Assembly: GCA_964431385.1 (NCBI GenBank)
Contig: CAYSJM010000011.1
Location: 5,449 to 69,448 of the forward strand
From: UTCHB3 sp964431385
Lineage (GTDB): Bacteria; Bacteroidota; Ignavibacteria; Ignavibacteriales; Ignavibacteriaceae
Direction of reading: 5' to 3'
DNA: 64,000 bases
In this document: positions 40,622 through 50,211 of the stretch, piece after piece
How the letters are laid out: each line of letters begins with the position of its first letter
Numbering within the stretch: the first letter of the stretch is position 1
Position numbers and translations under genes: made by a program
The notes under the pieces: model-generated
The model's database searches: none
What the model was told of the DNA's origin: nothing
Seen by the model: only the letters and a program-made list of their open reading frames with translations

Positions 40622-42541
40622 ATGCTTGATATGAACAACTACCCCGCTCTTTCGAAGGTAAATGTTCCTGCAGATTTCAGAAACTTTTCGATTCCTGAAC
40701 TGAAGCAACTCTGTACTGATGTTAGACAATATATGGTAGATGTTATTTCTGTGGTCGGTGGTCATTTTGGTGGCGGACTCGGTGCAGTTGAACTCACCGT
40801 TGCCATGCACAAAGTTTTTGACACCCCTAATGATCAGATAATTTGGGATACAGGACATCAGGCATATCCGCACAAAATTCTCACCGGACGGAAGGAACTG
40901 CTTCCAACCATTAGGCAGTTGAACGGACTCTCAGGCTTCCTCAAAAGGAATGAAAGTGAATATGACGCTTTTGGTGCCGGGCACGCCTCCACTTCCGTTT
41001 CAGCGGCACTTGGTATCGCCGAAGCAAACAAGTTTATGAATACCGATAGAAAAGTTATAGCGGTTATCGGTGATGGTGCAATGACCGGTGGTATGGCATA
41101 CGAAGCAATGAATAATGCCGGGATGCTCCACTCAAATCTCATAGTTGTGCTGAACGATAATAATATGTCGATTGGTCAGAATGTATGGCAGTTTTCAAAC
41201 TATTTTACCTCCATTATTACCAACCCCGATTACAACAAATTTAAGGGTTATGTTTGGGATCTCACAGGTAAAATGGACAATTTTGGTGACAGATTACGAA
41301 AAGTAGTGGGTAGAGTTGAAGGTGGTATCAAATCAATTGTTACCCCCGGAATGTTGTTTGAAGCTCTTGGTTTTAGATATTTTGGCCCGGTTAACGGTCA
41401 TAATGTTCACCAGCTCGTTAAAGTTTTCGAAGCTGCAAAAAATTTAAACGGTCCTATTCTCATCCACGCAAACACGGAAAAAGGCAAAGGTTACGCACCT
41501 GCTGAAAAACATGTGCAGAGGCTTCATGCATCGACACCGTTTGACAAAGTTACAGGTGTCGCGTACAAAAAAGAGGGTGCACCTCCAGCCTACACTACCA
41601 TTTTTGGTGAAACCCTTGTGGAATTGGTGAAAGAAAATCCCAAAATAGTTGGTATTACCGCAGCAATGCCTGATGGTACAGGATTAAACATTCTACAAAA
41701 GAATTGTCCTGACAACTACTTTGATGTGGGAATTGCAGAAGAACACGGTGTTACTTTTGCTGCAGGACTCGCAACACAGGGTGTAACTCCGGTAGTTGCA
41801 ATCTATTCTACATTTTTACAAAGAGCAATCGATCAGATAATTCATGACATTGCACTTCAAAAACTTCATGTGATTTTTGTTCTCGATAGAGCAGGTCTTG
41901 TTGGTGCTGACGGTCCCACTCATCATGGTACACTCGACCTGACTTACCTCAGAATGATCCCTCATCTTGTGCTAATGGCACCAAAAGATGAGAACGAACT
42001 GAAGAATATGCTCTACACTTCCACAAAATTATCGGGAGGCCCTGTAGCAATCCGTTATCCGAGAGGAAATGCTTTGGGGGTACCGTTAAGTGATGGATTT
42101 GTTGAGTATGAAGTTGGGAAAGCTGAAGTAATGGAGGAAGGAAGTGATGTTGCCATTCTGGCTGTTGGTTCCATGGTTGATTATGCAGTAAAAGCATTAC
42201 CAAAACTTGCTGCATCCGGCATTTCCGCCAAATTAGTTAATATGAGATTTATTAAGCCTTTTGATGAAAATCTTCTCGATGAACTTTCAGTTACCCATAA
42301 AAAGATTGTGACTCTTGAAGAGAATACTATAGTGGGTGGATTTGGCTCATCAATCGCCGAATATTTCATCGACAAAGGGTATAAAAATGACATTTTGAGA
42401 ATTGGTCTGCCTGATAAATTTATCGATCACGGTACTCAGGCAGAGCTTCACCATCTTCTCGAAATTGACCCTGAAGGAATTGTTAAAAGAATAACTGACT
42501 TTATTGAAATAGATAATCACATAAACAAGGTGCTGGTCTAA
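40622..42541 (+). CDS. dxs: 1-deoxy-D-xylulose-5-phosphate synthase
   Basis: First enzyme of the MEP isoprenoid pathway, condensing pyruvate and glyceraldehyde 3-phosphate with thiamine diphosphate. The 639-residue protein has GHFGGGLGAVELTVAMH, WDTGHQAYPHKILTGR, the ThDP/Mg motif GDGAMTGGMAYEAMNNAG, then GITAAMPDGTGL, the catalytic Glu segment FDVGIAEEHGVTFAAGLA, and DRAGLVGADGPTHHG, all conserved. Start ATG 40622 follows GGAG at 7 nt. Following genes menF and menD are in the same run: isoprenoid units from here would provide the menaquinone side chain. Its stop overlaps the next start by one base. Confidence 0.97.
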   Translation: MLDMNNYPALSKVNVPADFRNFSIPELKQLCTDVRQYMVDVISVVGGHFGGGLGAVELTVAMHKVFDTPNDQIIWDTGHQAYPHKILTGRKELLPTIRQLNGLSGFLKRNESEYDAFGAGHASTSVSAALGIAEANKFMNTDRKVIAVIGDGAMTGGMAYEAMNNAGMLHSNLIVVLNDNNMSIGQNVWQFSNYFTSIITNPDYNKFKGYVWDLTGKMDNFGDRLRKVVGRVEGGIKSIVTPGMLFEALGFRYFGPVNGHNVHQLVKVFEAAKNLNGPILIHANTEKGKGYAPAEKHVQRLHASTPFDKVTGVAYKKEGAPPAYTTIFGETLVELVKENPKIVGITAAMPDGTGLNILQKNCPDNYFDVGIAEEHGVTFAAGLATQGVTPVVAIYSTFLQRAIDQIIHDIALQKLHVIFVLDRAGLVGADGPTHHGTLDLTYLRMIPHLVLMAPKDENELKNMLYTSTKLSGGPVAIRYPRGNALGVPLSDGFVEYEVGKAEVMEEGSDVAILAVGSMVDYAVKALPKLAASGISAKLVNMRFIKPFDENLLDELSVTHKKIVTLEENTIVGGFGSSIAEYFIDKGYKNDILRIGLPDKFIDHGTQAELHHLLEIDPEGIVKRITDFIEIDNHINKVLV

Positions 42542-43542
42542 TGTCAAAAATAAAATTCGGCATTATCGGTCTGGGAGGCATCTCTCAGTTGATTCATCTC
42601 CCCGATTTGTATAAAAGCAAAGAAGTAGAGATTGCGGCTATTGCGGATATCAATAAAAATGCAGTACAAGAAGTTGCATCAAAATTTAAAGTGACTCATG
42701 CATTTACTGACTACCACAAAATGCTCGAGCAGGTTGATATAGATGCTGTGCTTATTGCGACACCGACAAAATCGCATACCCAGATAGCTCTCGACTGTCT
42801 AAATGCCGGTAAACACATTTTTGTTGAAAAGCCACTTGCAAGAACTGTTGAAGAAGCCAAAAAAATTGCGGTAACTGCTAAAGAAAAAGGGCTCGTTGCA
42901 ATGGTAGGTATGAATCTCAGGTACCGACCCGACATTATGCTTCTAAAGAGTATCGTGAGCTCGGGTGACCTCGGCGATCCATTTTTTGTAAAATGCTCCT
43001 GGTTCAAATCACAATCGAGTTCGGGTAAGTGGTTCACTAAAAAAGATGAATCAGGTGGTGGAGTTACTTTCGATTTGGGAATAGTATTACTCGATGTGGC
43101 GATGTGGTTTCTAAATTTTCCTGAAATTCAGTCAGTTACAACGCAGAACTTCTTTATAAACACAAAAAATGTTGAAGACTCATCAGTCAGCATGATTAGA
43201 GCAAAGAACAATTCGTTGATCTATTTGGAATCATCCTGGGCAATTGCTTCGAGTAAAAATACCTTTGATCTCGAAATTTATTGTACCAAGGGAAACGCTT
43301 TGATAAATCCATTAAGGATAATCAAAACGATGGATGGTCAACAAGTGGAATTGAAGCCTATGTTAAACGACAACAGAAAAGCTCACGCAGAAAAATCGTA
43401 CCAAAATGAACTGAATCACTTCATTGGGGCGATTAAAGGGCATAACCCTGTTCTTTCATCCGCTGAAGACTCTGTCACTCGGCTCAATATATTGCATAAT
43501 ATGTATTTGTCTGCTTCAACAAAAAAAGAGGTCTTCCTTTGA
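42541..43542 (+). CDS. Gfo/Idh/MocA family oxidoreductase
   Basis: A 333-residue NAD(P)-dependent oxidoreductase. The N-terminal Rossmann fold has FGIIGLGGISQLIHLPDL (about residues 5-22), an IATPTKSHTQIALDCLNAGK segment and the signature VEKPLART (about residues 94-101). The C-terminal alpha/beta domain has GGGVTFDLGIVLLDVAMWF, with the catalytic region where a His often follows; here D-x-G-x-x-x-x-D appears instead of the usual D-x-x-x-H-x-x-D, which may matter for activity. Substrate is unknown. It starts one base inside the dxs stop and its end overlaps the response-regulator start by 4 bp. Confidence 0.9.
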   Translation: MSKIKFGIIGLGGISQLIHLPDLYKSKEVEIAAIADINKNAVQEVASKFKVTHAFTDYHKMLEQVDIDAVLIATPTKSHTQIALDCLNAGKHIFVEKPLARTVEEAKKIAVTAKEKGLVAMVGMNLRYRPDIMLLKSIVSSGDLGDPFFVKCSWFKSQSSSGKWFTKKDESGGGVTFDLGIVLLDVAMWFLNFPEIQSVTTQNFFINTKNVEDSSVSMIRAKNNSLIYLESSWAIASSKNTFDLEIYCTKGNALINPLRIIKTMDGQQVELKPMLNDNRKAHAEKSYQNELNHFIGAIKGHNPVLSSAEDSVTRLNILHNMYLSASTKKEVFL

Positions 43543-44243
43543 GCCACTCAATTAAAATTCTTATTATTGAAGATGAAAAAGATATCATTGAGTTTATTAA
43601 GTATAACCTTGAGATGGAAGATTTTATAGTAATATCAGCAAATGATGGTGAAGAGGGTTTAAAGAAGATGGCTGAAAAACCCGATATTGTTTTGCTCGAT
43701 ATTATGATGCCAAAATTAGATGGTTATGAAGTTTGTAAGGCAATAAGAGAAAATTCGCAAACAGCTAAAACACCGGTGATTTTCCTGACTGCAAAATCGA
43801 GCGAGTACGATGAGATTAAAGGCTTGGAACTCGGTGCAAATGATTATATCCTTAAGCCAATTTCTCCGTCAAAACTTGTAGCCAGAATAAAAGCCACACT
43901 TCGAAACTCACTAAGAGGTGATTACAATTTTGAAGAGTCGGTAAAGTCGATAAAATCGGGTCCGATCGAAATTGACCGCGAAAAATACACGGTTTCAATA
44001 AATTCAATTGAGAAAGTTTTTCCAAGAAAAGAATTTGAACTCCTCTTCTTCCTGATAAACAGTCCCGGAATTGTCTTCAGCAGATCAGCACTTCTGAAAT
44101 ATGTGTGGGGCTCCGATGTTTTTGTTGTTGAAAGAACAGTTGATGTGCACATCAGAAAAATTAGAGAAAAGTTAGACCAATATCAGGACTTAATCGAGAC
44201 TGTCAAGGGTGTCGGATACAGATTCAAAGCGATTGACAATTAG
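43539..44243 (+). CDS. OmpR/PhoB-family response regulator
   Basis: A 234-residue transcription regulator. The receiver (about 5-120) has the acidic pair Glu11-Asp12 (IIEDEKD), phospho-acceptor Asp54 in VLLDIMMP, Thr in VIFLTAKSS and Lys in YILKPIS. A winged-helix DNA-binding domain occupies about 135-232 (FPRKEFELLFFLINSPG, ERTVDVHIRKIREKL, ETVKGVGYRFK). Start is TTG 43539, overlapping the oxidoreductase stop by 4 bp; no ATG fits before the first strand. The downstream gene encodes its presumed histidine kinase partner, so this is a PhoB/PhoR-like pair, though what it senses (phosphate or envelope) is not shown. Confidence 0.94.
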   Translation: MSHSIKILIIEDEKDIIEFIKYNLEMEDFIVISANDGEEGLKKMAEKPDIVLLDIMMPKLDGYEVCKAIRENSQTAKTPVIFLTAKSSEYDEIKGLELGANDYILKPISPSKLVARIKATLRNSLRGDYNFEESVKSIKSGPIEIDREKYTVSINSIEKVFPRKEFELLFFLINSPGIVFSRSALLKYVWGSDVFVVERTVDVHIRKIREKLDQYQDLIETVKGVGYRFKAIDN

Positions 44244-45249
44244 TTTAAAAGCTGCTTCACGGTATAAAAAAGAGTTGGTTTACTCAACAGGTCTTTTTAG
44301 TGCCCTTTCAGTTTTGTCTCTTTTCTTTAATCTCGGTGATGTATTTATATTTACCTCAGGTCTGATTTCCTTTATATTTTGTTTCTATCTTATTGGTAAA
44401 AAAAGACAATCTGATCTTTCGAACATTAAACAAACGCTGAATTTGATTGCTTCGAAAGAGATAGACCTCACTGCTGATCTCGTCTTAAATGCGGGTCTTG
44501 AAGACATTCAGGCAGAGTTGAACGAGATGGTAAAGAAAATTAAGAGTGATTTTGTTTATCTGAAGAAACTTGAGCAGATGAGAAAAGAGTTTTTGGGGAA
44601 TGTGTCGCACGAACTTAAAACCCCAATATTTGCAATAAGCGGTTATCTTGAAACGCTTCTTAACGGGGCAATTTCGGATCCTAAAGTAAATCTCCATTTT
44701 CTAAAGAAGGCTTATGAGCATACCGGAAATTTGAGCAATTTACTAAACGACCTAATTGATATCTCGTTAATAGAATCGGGGCAAATGAAAATGAGTTTCA
44801 GATATTTTAATCTCAGAAACTCACTGGAAGAATTGATGGATGAATTTGAACCCACAATTGAGAATGAAGAGATTGAATTGTTGGTTCATCCCGTAAGAAA
44901 AGGTTTGCAGATTTACAGCGATAAAGCAAGATTTCGCCAGGTAATGGTGAATTTGTTGCAAAATGCAGTAAAATACACTTCTACAGGTAAAGTTGAAATA
45001 ATCGTTGAAGAAGATGGCGATGAATGTATAATAAAGGTGAAAGATACCGGAGTTGGAATCCCTGTTGCTGACCTCACCCGAATTTTCGAACGATTTTACA
45101 GAGTGGATAAAGCGAGATCAAGAGATGTTGGTGGAACAGGTTTGGGACTCGCAATAGTAAAGCATATTCTTGAAGCACATGATTCTAAAATTGAAGTTGA
45201 AAGCAAATATGGCGAAGGTTCAACTTTTTATTTCAGACTTAAAAAATAG
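44209..45249 (+). CDS. PhoR-like membrane sensor histidine kinase
   Basis: A 346-residue kinase with two transmembrane helices (about residues 24-40 and 46-63) separated by a very short loop, so it has almost no periplasmic sensor. A HAMP-like linker follows, then HisKA with His134 in FLGNVSHELKTPIFA and HATPase_c with NLLQNAVKYTSTG, DTGVGIP and GGTGLGLAIVKHI. No PAS domain is present. Start GTG 44209 overlaps the regulator gene by 35 bp; TTG 44233 is an alternative. It is the cognate partner of the regulator at 43539 by position. Confidence 0.92.
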   Translation: MSDTDSKRLTISLKAASRYKKELVYSTGLFSALSVLSLFFNLGDVFIFTSGLISFIFCFYLIGKKRQSDLSNIKQTLNLIASKEIDLTADLVLNAGLEDIQAELNEMVKKIKSDFVYLKKLEQMRKEFLGNVSHELKTPIFAISGYLETLLNGAISDPKVNLHFLKKAYEHTGNLSNLLNDLIDISLIESGQMKMSFRYFNLRNSLEELMDEFEPTIENEEIELLVHPVRKGLQIYSDKARFRQVMVNLLQNAVKYTSTGKVEIIVEEDGDECIIKVKDTGVGIPVADLTRIFERFYRVDKARSRDVGGTGLGLAIVKHILEAHDSKIEVESKYGEGSTFYFRLKK

Positions 45250-45255
45250 ATTAAC

Positions 45256-46599
45256 ATGACAGAAACCAAGGACCGAATTTTCTCCTTAAAAGAGATACAA
45301 AGGTTCTCTTCCTTAGAAAATATTAACTCAAAGCTTTTTGAGACTGAGAACTCCGGCAGAAGACTCTCCTCGTTGCTCGATGAAATCGGGTTACCACTTT
45401 TTTATGTAGCTTTCCCCGAAGAAGATATCGAAATCATTGCCGTAGGCAATATCAAAGATTTTACCGTTGAAGACTATTCGGAATTTCAGAGGTTTTCTTT
45501 GCCTCCCGGTTCAGAGAATAATTTTTCTGACCAAAACAATTTACCGGATTACTTTTCGTACATCTGTTTCCCCTGGTACAGTTCTGAAGACACTCCTTTT
45601 TCGCGTTGGGTTGTTCCCCATGTTATAATCAAAAGAGAAAAAGATAAATATGTATTTCGCGTAAATTTCGTTGGGACAGACGATAATATTCCTGAATTTG
45701 TTGATCGATTTTTCTCAGAGAGTAACTACGAAAAAACAAAACTGCTCACATCCCAGGCTGATATTCATGTCGATCGATTGATAGATGAACCACTCGAAAA
45801 ATTTTCGTCCAAGATTTCCCAAATGAAAAAGGAAATTTCAGCGGGAGTAATCACTAAAGGAGTTATATCGAGGGAGAGAAAAATTTCATTCTCCGGTAAA
45901 TTCCTTTTTAGCAATGCGGTTAATTCTCTCACACAAAGTTACCCTGAATGTGCAATTTTGCTTACAAATTACTCCGGGAGGTATTTTTTGTGTGCAACTC
46001 CAGAACAGCTTTTCAGATTAGAGAAGAATTGTATCACCGCAGAAGCCCTCGCTGGATCAATCCGGTCGTCTGACAAACCTAAAATGCAAGATTATCTGGA
46101 AGATGAATTATTAAGTTCATCAAAAGACCTTCACGAACACATGATTGTCAGGGATTTTATAGTTGATAATCTGCGAAAAGTTGCAACTTCTGTAAAATTT
46201 GAACCAATTCCGACCACCAAGAGGCTTTCAAATGTTACCCATTTGAGAACACATATTACGGCTGAAGTTAACGAACAAACGAGTCCACTAAATATCCTGA
46301 ACCTTCTCTTTCCTACCCCCGCTCTCTGCGGACAACCTAAAATTGAGGCTGCCACGATAATCAACAAGATTGAAGGAAAACCGAGAGACCTGTATGGCGG
46401 AGTTATGGGATATACTTCAACTTCAGGTACAACAGAATTTTTTGTTTCTATCAGATGTGCATTCATCGATGAAAATAGTGCAACTCTTTTTGCCGGTGGT
46501 GGCATAGTGAGTGAGTCAGACCCGATTAGCGAATACAACGAAACAGAAATAAAATTTATTCCTCTTACCTCCCTTTTTATAAATGAAAACCAATCTTAA
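45256..46599 (+). CDS. menF: Isochorismate synthase
   Basis: Converts chorismate to isochorismate at the entry to menaquinone synthesis. The 447-residue protein has the chorismate-binding core: AEALAGSIRSSDKP, HEHMIVRDFIVDNLRK, VTHLRTHITAEVNE, FPTPALCGQPK, YGGVMGYTSTSGTTEF and the C-terminal GGGIVSESDPISEYNETEIK, matching MenF/EntC. Context decides for the menaquinone enzyme: its end overlaps menD by 17 bp. It follows the PhoR-like kinase by 6 bp. Confidence 0.94.
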   Translation: MTETKDRIFSLKEIQRFSSLENINSKLFETENSGRRLSSLLDEIGLPLFYVAFPEEDIEIIAVGNIKDFTVEDYSEFQRFSLPPGSENNFSDQNNLPDYFSYICFPWYSSEDTPFSRWVVPHVIIKREKDKYVFRVNFVGTDDNIPEFVDRFFSESNYEKTKLLTSQADIHVDRLIDEPLEKFSSKISQMKKEISAGVITKGVISRERKISFSGKFLFSNAVNSLTQSYPECAILLTNYSGRYFLCATPEQLFRLEKNCITAEALAGSIRSSDKPKMQDYLEDELLSSSKDLHEHMIVRDFIVDNLRKVATSVKFEPIPTTKRLSNVTHLRTHITAEVNEQTSPLNILNLLFPTPALCGQPKIEAATIINKIEGKPRDLYGGVMGYTSTSGTTEFFVSIRCAFIDENSATLFAGGGIVSESDPISEYNETEIKFIPLTSLFINENQS

Positions 46600-48334
46600 T
46601 TTTTATTATTCATCGTTGATCGTTGAAACACTTTATCAACTTGGCATTCGTCAGGTTTGTATATCCCCGGGATCGAGAAGTACCCCGATAACACTCGCGT
46701 TTGCAAGAGACAAAAGAATCAAAAAAAATGTAATCGTTGATGAAAGAGCGTCAGCTTTTTTTGCTCTGGGACTATCAAAAGTCATGAGTCAACCTGTGGC
46801 TATAGTGTGCACTTCAGGAACCGCAGTAGCGGAATTGTATCCTGCGATAATAGAAGCCTGTAATTCTCAGGTGCCGCTGGTTGTTATTACTGCAGACAGA
46901 CCTTCAAGATTGCTAAATACCGGTTCTAATCAGACAATTATTCAAAAGAATATTTTCGAAGCCAATTGTAAATACTTCGTTGATTTGGGCATCCCTGAAA
47001 ATACCGAGAGTTTTTTTGTAAATACCATTTTTTCTGTCAATCAAGCTTATAGTGAAGCGGTTCTCCCTTACAACGGACCTGTGCATATTAATATTCCTTT
47101 AGAAAAGCCATTGGAGCCAAATTCTTTTGATGTCGAAATCGATGATAAAATTGATGAACGACTAAGGGAATATATTTCGGAGCAACAAATTTTGAACTTT
47201 TTTGCAGAAATAGATGAATCGGAATTAGACGAATTAGAGATTTATCCAAGCAAAAAAACAATCGTTTTACTCGGGAACGACAATTATTCCTGGCAATTTC
47301 TTACCAGATGTATAAGTTTTGGGGAGAAGTATAAGGTACCTGTTTGTGTCGAATCCCCTCTGAAATATTCTGTAGAGAATGATTCCCGGTTTATTAAAAA
47401 TTTTGGGACTTTGCTCCAGTCCGCGGAGTTCTTAGCTAAACTCGATGTGGATCAAATAGTTGTATTTGGAAGGAATTTTACATCAAAAAATGTTGAACGA
47501 TTCATCGATAAATTTGACAGGACCATAGTAAGAATCAGTATTAAAGGGGAAGGATTTGGAATATTTTCGGAAGAAAGATCGGTACTCCAAATCTCAAACG
47601 ATGCCGGACTTATGCTCCTCAACAAGTCATTCGCAAATGTTTCAGCAGGTGAAAACCCGTTATATCAATTTTTGCACCGAAGTAATTTACAATTTTTAAC
47701 TTTGTTGAATCAACGATTTGAAAATGTAGGGATCACATCAGAATTGGAGACAATGGCGTTAATCGGTAAAAATTTGGTTACTGATCATTTTGTCCCAATA
47801 TTACTCTCAAACAGTCTTCCCGTAAGAGATTATGACTATCTAAAATCACTTTTCCCTGATTCTGTCCTTGTGAACAGAGGTGCGAGTGGAATTGATGGCA
47901 TTCTGGCAACCGCATGTGGAGTTTCCAGTTTTATGATGATGCCAACAGTTGTTATTCTTGGCGACCTGGCATTTCACTATGATTCCAATTCTTTACAGAT
48001 CATCAAAAAATACTCGATTCCTTTATTAGTGATTTTATTCAATAATGGAGGGGGCAGCATTTTTGAATATCTGCCTGTTTATGAAAAAACAGAGGAATTC
48101 AGTGAATTTTTCAAGACCGCAACCGGACTAAATTTTGGAAAGATTGTTGAGGCTTATGGTATCGATTATAAATTAGTTACAACCAGCGATGATTTAACGG
48201 AGAGTGTGGCTAAATTTATTAAAACTCCATCACCAACTGTTTTGGAATTTCAATTTGACTCTACAATATCAAAAGAGAGAAAAGACAAAATCAAAAATGA
48301 AATTATCTCTTCTCTCAAAATTTCAGAGGTTTAG
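46583..48334 (+). CDS. menD: 2-succinyl-5-enolpyruvyl-6-hydroxy-3-cyclohexene-1-carboxylate synthase
   Basis: Thiamine-diphosphate enzyme that adds 2-oxoglutarate to isochorismate (SEPHCHC synthase). The 583-residue length is typical. N-terminal motifs: QVCISPGSRSTPITLAFA, DERASAFFALGLSK, VCTSGTAVAELYPAIIEA; C-terminal NRGASGIDG, GDLAFHYDSNSL and NNGGGSIFEYLP, which are MenD hallmarks. It overlaps menF by 17 bp and ends 4 bp into the convergent acyltransferase gene. Other men genes are not in this window. Menaquinone is the expected quinone in this group. Confidence 0.96.
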   Translation: MKTNLNFYYSSLIVETLYQLGIRQVCISPGSRSTPITLAFARDKRIKKNVIVDERASAFFALGLSKVMSQPVAIVCTSGTAVAELYPAIIEACNSQVPLVVITADRPSRLLNTGSNQTIIQKNIFEANCKYFVDLGIPENTESFFVNTIFSVNQAYSEAVLPYNGPVHINIPLEKPLEPNSFDVEIDDKIDERLREYISEQQILNFFAEIDESELDELEIYPSKKTIVLLGNDNYSWQFLTRCISFGEKYKVPVCVESPLKYSVENDSRFIKNFGTLLQSAEFLAKLDVDQIVVFGRNFTSKNVERFIDKFDRTIVRISIKGEGFGIFSEERSVLQISNDAGLMLLNKSFANVSAGENPLYQFLHRSNLQFLTLLNQRFENVGITSELETMALIGKNLVTDHFVPILLSNSLPVRDYDYLKSLFPDSVLVNRGASGIDGILATACGVSSFMMMPTVVILGDLAFHYDSNSLQIIKKYSIPLLVILFNNGGGSIFEYLPVYEKTEEFSEFFKTATGLNFGKIVEAYGIDYKLVTTSDDLTESVAKFIKTPSPTVLEFQFDSTISKERKDKIKNEIISSLKISEV

Positions 48335-49452
48335 ATCTTTATAAAAATTTTGTAGTGGTATAAAACCCACAAAATTCCCAGCCAGAATGTAATAAACAGA
48401 ATTGCAAAGACGAGTGAAGCATTTATTGGTTCGAAATAAGGCAGCAGCATCGCCTGATAGATGTATTCTTTTGATGATATTTCTTTCCCGTCGAGTCCGG
48501 TAACATTAATCATTCCCATTATTTTTGCCATCAAACCGGAACCTGCAAATACTGTTATAGCGTTCATTCCATAAACAACAAACGGCTTCGCCCATTTTTT
48601 GTAACCTTGCACATCCGCAATCCAATAACAAAAACCAAAAAATACTAAAGCAACACCGGTAGTGTAAACCACATAAGAACTACTCCATAATCCTTTATTC
48701 ATTGGAAAGAAGATACTCCAAATAGATCCGGCAAAAATGAAAAATGCGCCTGCAGTAAAAATCCACGAAACTTTTTCAGAATCGCTTAGTTTTGTTCGAA
48801 GGAAGTGCCCGAGAAGAACGCCGCTTAAACAAGTTGATATTGCAGGAATTGTAGATAAAACACCTTCAGGATCCCATGTTTTGGTCACTTTCCACATGTG
48901 ACCTGTAAGAATTTGGCTGTCAACCCATGCAGCAAGATTTTTACCCATCTCAAAATTTGCATCTCCAACACCGGGCACAGGAATAAGTGCCATAGCCAAC
49001 CAGTAAACAACGAGTAACCCGATTGTAATATAAATTTGACTTTTTAACGATGCTTTAAGGAATATTACTGCTGTGATGAAATAAACCACACCAATTCTTT
49101 GTAACACTCCCGGAATTCTGAGATCGGTAAAATTAAATGAAGGGAAAGCGTTAAGAAAAAGCCCCACCAGAAAAATGGTGGCACCCCTTCTAAAAATATT
49201 TAGTATTAACTTGTTCTGGTCGTCTCCCCTCTCTTTTCGTTTTGTAAGTGACAAAGTTACTGCCACCCCGACAATAAACAGAAAGAATGGAAATATCCAA
49301 TCTGTCGGTGTACATCCATGCCATTCAGCATGTTTGAGGGGTGGATAAATAGCACTCCAGGAACCGGGGTTATTTACCATTATCATTCCGGCAATAGTTA
49401 TCCCTCTGAAAATATCGAGAGAGATTAAACGCGAACTTTTTACTTCTTCCAT
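48331..49452 (-). CDS. DUF5009/HGSNAT-like membrane acyltransferase
   Basis: A 373-residue integral membrane protein with about ten helices, close to the heparan-alpha-glucosaminide N-acetyltransferase-like family (YeiB/DUF5009/NagX). Characteristic N-terminal motif SRLISLDIFRGITIAGMIMVN and HAEWHGCTPTDWIFPFFLFI (with the conserved His-Ala and Asp-Trp), then RKERG, PGVLQRIGVVYFI and a C-terminal GMNAITVFAGSGLM. In bacteria such proteins are thought to acetylate sugars such as glucosamine across the membrane. It converges on menD with 4-bp overlap and is divergent from the YqaA gene. Confidence 0.88.
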   Translation of the reverse strand: MEEVKSSRLISLDIFRGITIAGMIMVNNPGSWSAIYPPLKHAEWHGCTPTDWIFPFFLFIVGVAVTLSLTKRKERGDDQNKLILNIFRRGATIFLVGLFLNAFPSFNFTDLRIPGVLQRIGVVYFITAVIFLKASLKSQIYITIGLLVVYWLAMALIPVPGVGDANFEMGKNLAAWVDSQILTGHMWKVTKTWDPEGVLSTIPAISTCLSGVLLGHFLRTKLSDSEKVSWIFTAGAFFIFAGSIWSIFFPMNKGLWSSSYVVYTTGVALVFFGFCYWIADVQGYKKWAKPFVVYGMNAITVFAGSGLMAKIMGMINVTGLDGKEISSKEYIYQAMLLPYFEPINASLVFAILFITFWLGILWVLYHYKIFIKI

Positions 49453-49535
49453 TTTAGTTCCGATTTTTCATGTTTTTGTCTATATGCACTCGTTTTAGCA
49501 TATTAGAAGTTTGTATAAAAATATTTATGAGCGTT

Positions 49536-50150
49536 ATGAAATATCTAAAAAAATTATATAATTGGATGCTTCATTGGGCTGATACTCCATACGGACCAAT
49601 AGCACTTTTTTTAATAGCATTTGCTGAATCTTCGTTCTTCCCGATTCCACCCGATGCATTATTGATAGCGTTGGTTCTTGGAGCGAAAGCCAAAGCATTC
49701 AAATTTGCCCTGAATTGTACAATCGGATCGGTACTTGGTGGAATTGCCGGATACATGATCGGCATCTTCGTCTGGTGGTCTTCACCGGGTGAATTCTCCG
49801 GAATTGCAAATTTTTTCTTTGCTTATATCCCAAGTTTCACTCATGCACTTTTTTATGATATTCAAAAGATGTTTGAACAGTATAACTTTTGGATAGTTTT
49901 TACAGCCGGATTCACCCCCATCCCTTATAAAGTTTTTACCATCGCTGCCGGTGCATTTGATGTTAATTTTGTTATGTTCCTGCTTGCTTCAGCAGTCAGC
50001 AGAGGAGCAAGATTTTTCCTCGTCGCTGCACTTTTATGGAAATATGGCGAACCTATCAAGGCATTCATCGATAAATATTTTGATTGGCTTGCAATCGGAT
50101 TTACACTTCTGCTAATTGGTGGATTTGTCGTTATTAAATTTGCAATTTAA
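49536..50150 (+). CDS. YqaA/DedA-like (VTT domain) membrane protein
   Basis: A 204-residue membrane protein of the VTT/DedA superfamily, YqaA branch. Landmarks: FLIAFAESSFFPIPPDALLIALVLG (read in two parts: FLIAFAESSFFPIPPDALL), GSVLGGIAGYMIG, FTPIPYKVFTIAAGAFDV and SRGARFFLVAALLWKYG. VTT proteins are linked to lipid scrambling or transport. I use ATG 49536 (MKYLKKLYNWML), where homologs begin; ATG 49527 and an upstream frame from 49470 are possible. A bidirectional terminator follows at 50173. Confidence 0.87.
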   Translation: MKYLKKLYNWMLHWADTPYGPIALFLIAFAESSFFPIPPDALLIALVLGAKAKAFKFALNCTIGSVLGGIAGYMIGIFVWWSSPGEFSGIANFFFAYIPSFTHALFYDIQKMFEQYNFWIVFTAGFTPIPYKVFTIAAGAFDVNFVMFLLASAVSRGARFFLVAALLWKYGEPIKAFIDKYFDWLAIGFTLLLIGGFVVIKFAI

Positions 50151-50172
50151 TTTTTTGGTATAAATCCAAAGA

Positions 50173-50210
50173 AAAAAAGGATATCCAGGTCATCTCGGAT
50201 ATCCTTTTTT
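50173..50210. terminator. Bidirectional Rho-independent terminator
   Basis: AAAAAAGGATATCC (50173-50186) and GGATATCCTTTTTT (50197-50210) are perfect 14-bp arms with a 10-nt loop, flanked by A and T runs. It lies between the YqaA gene and the convergent GHL10 gene and can end transcription from both sides. Confidence 0.95.
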
Positions 50211-50211
50211 A

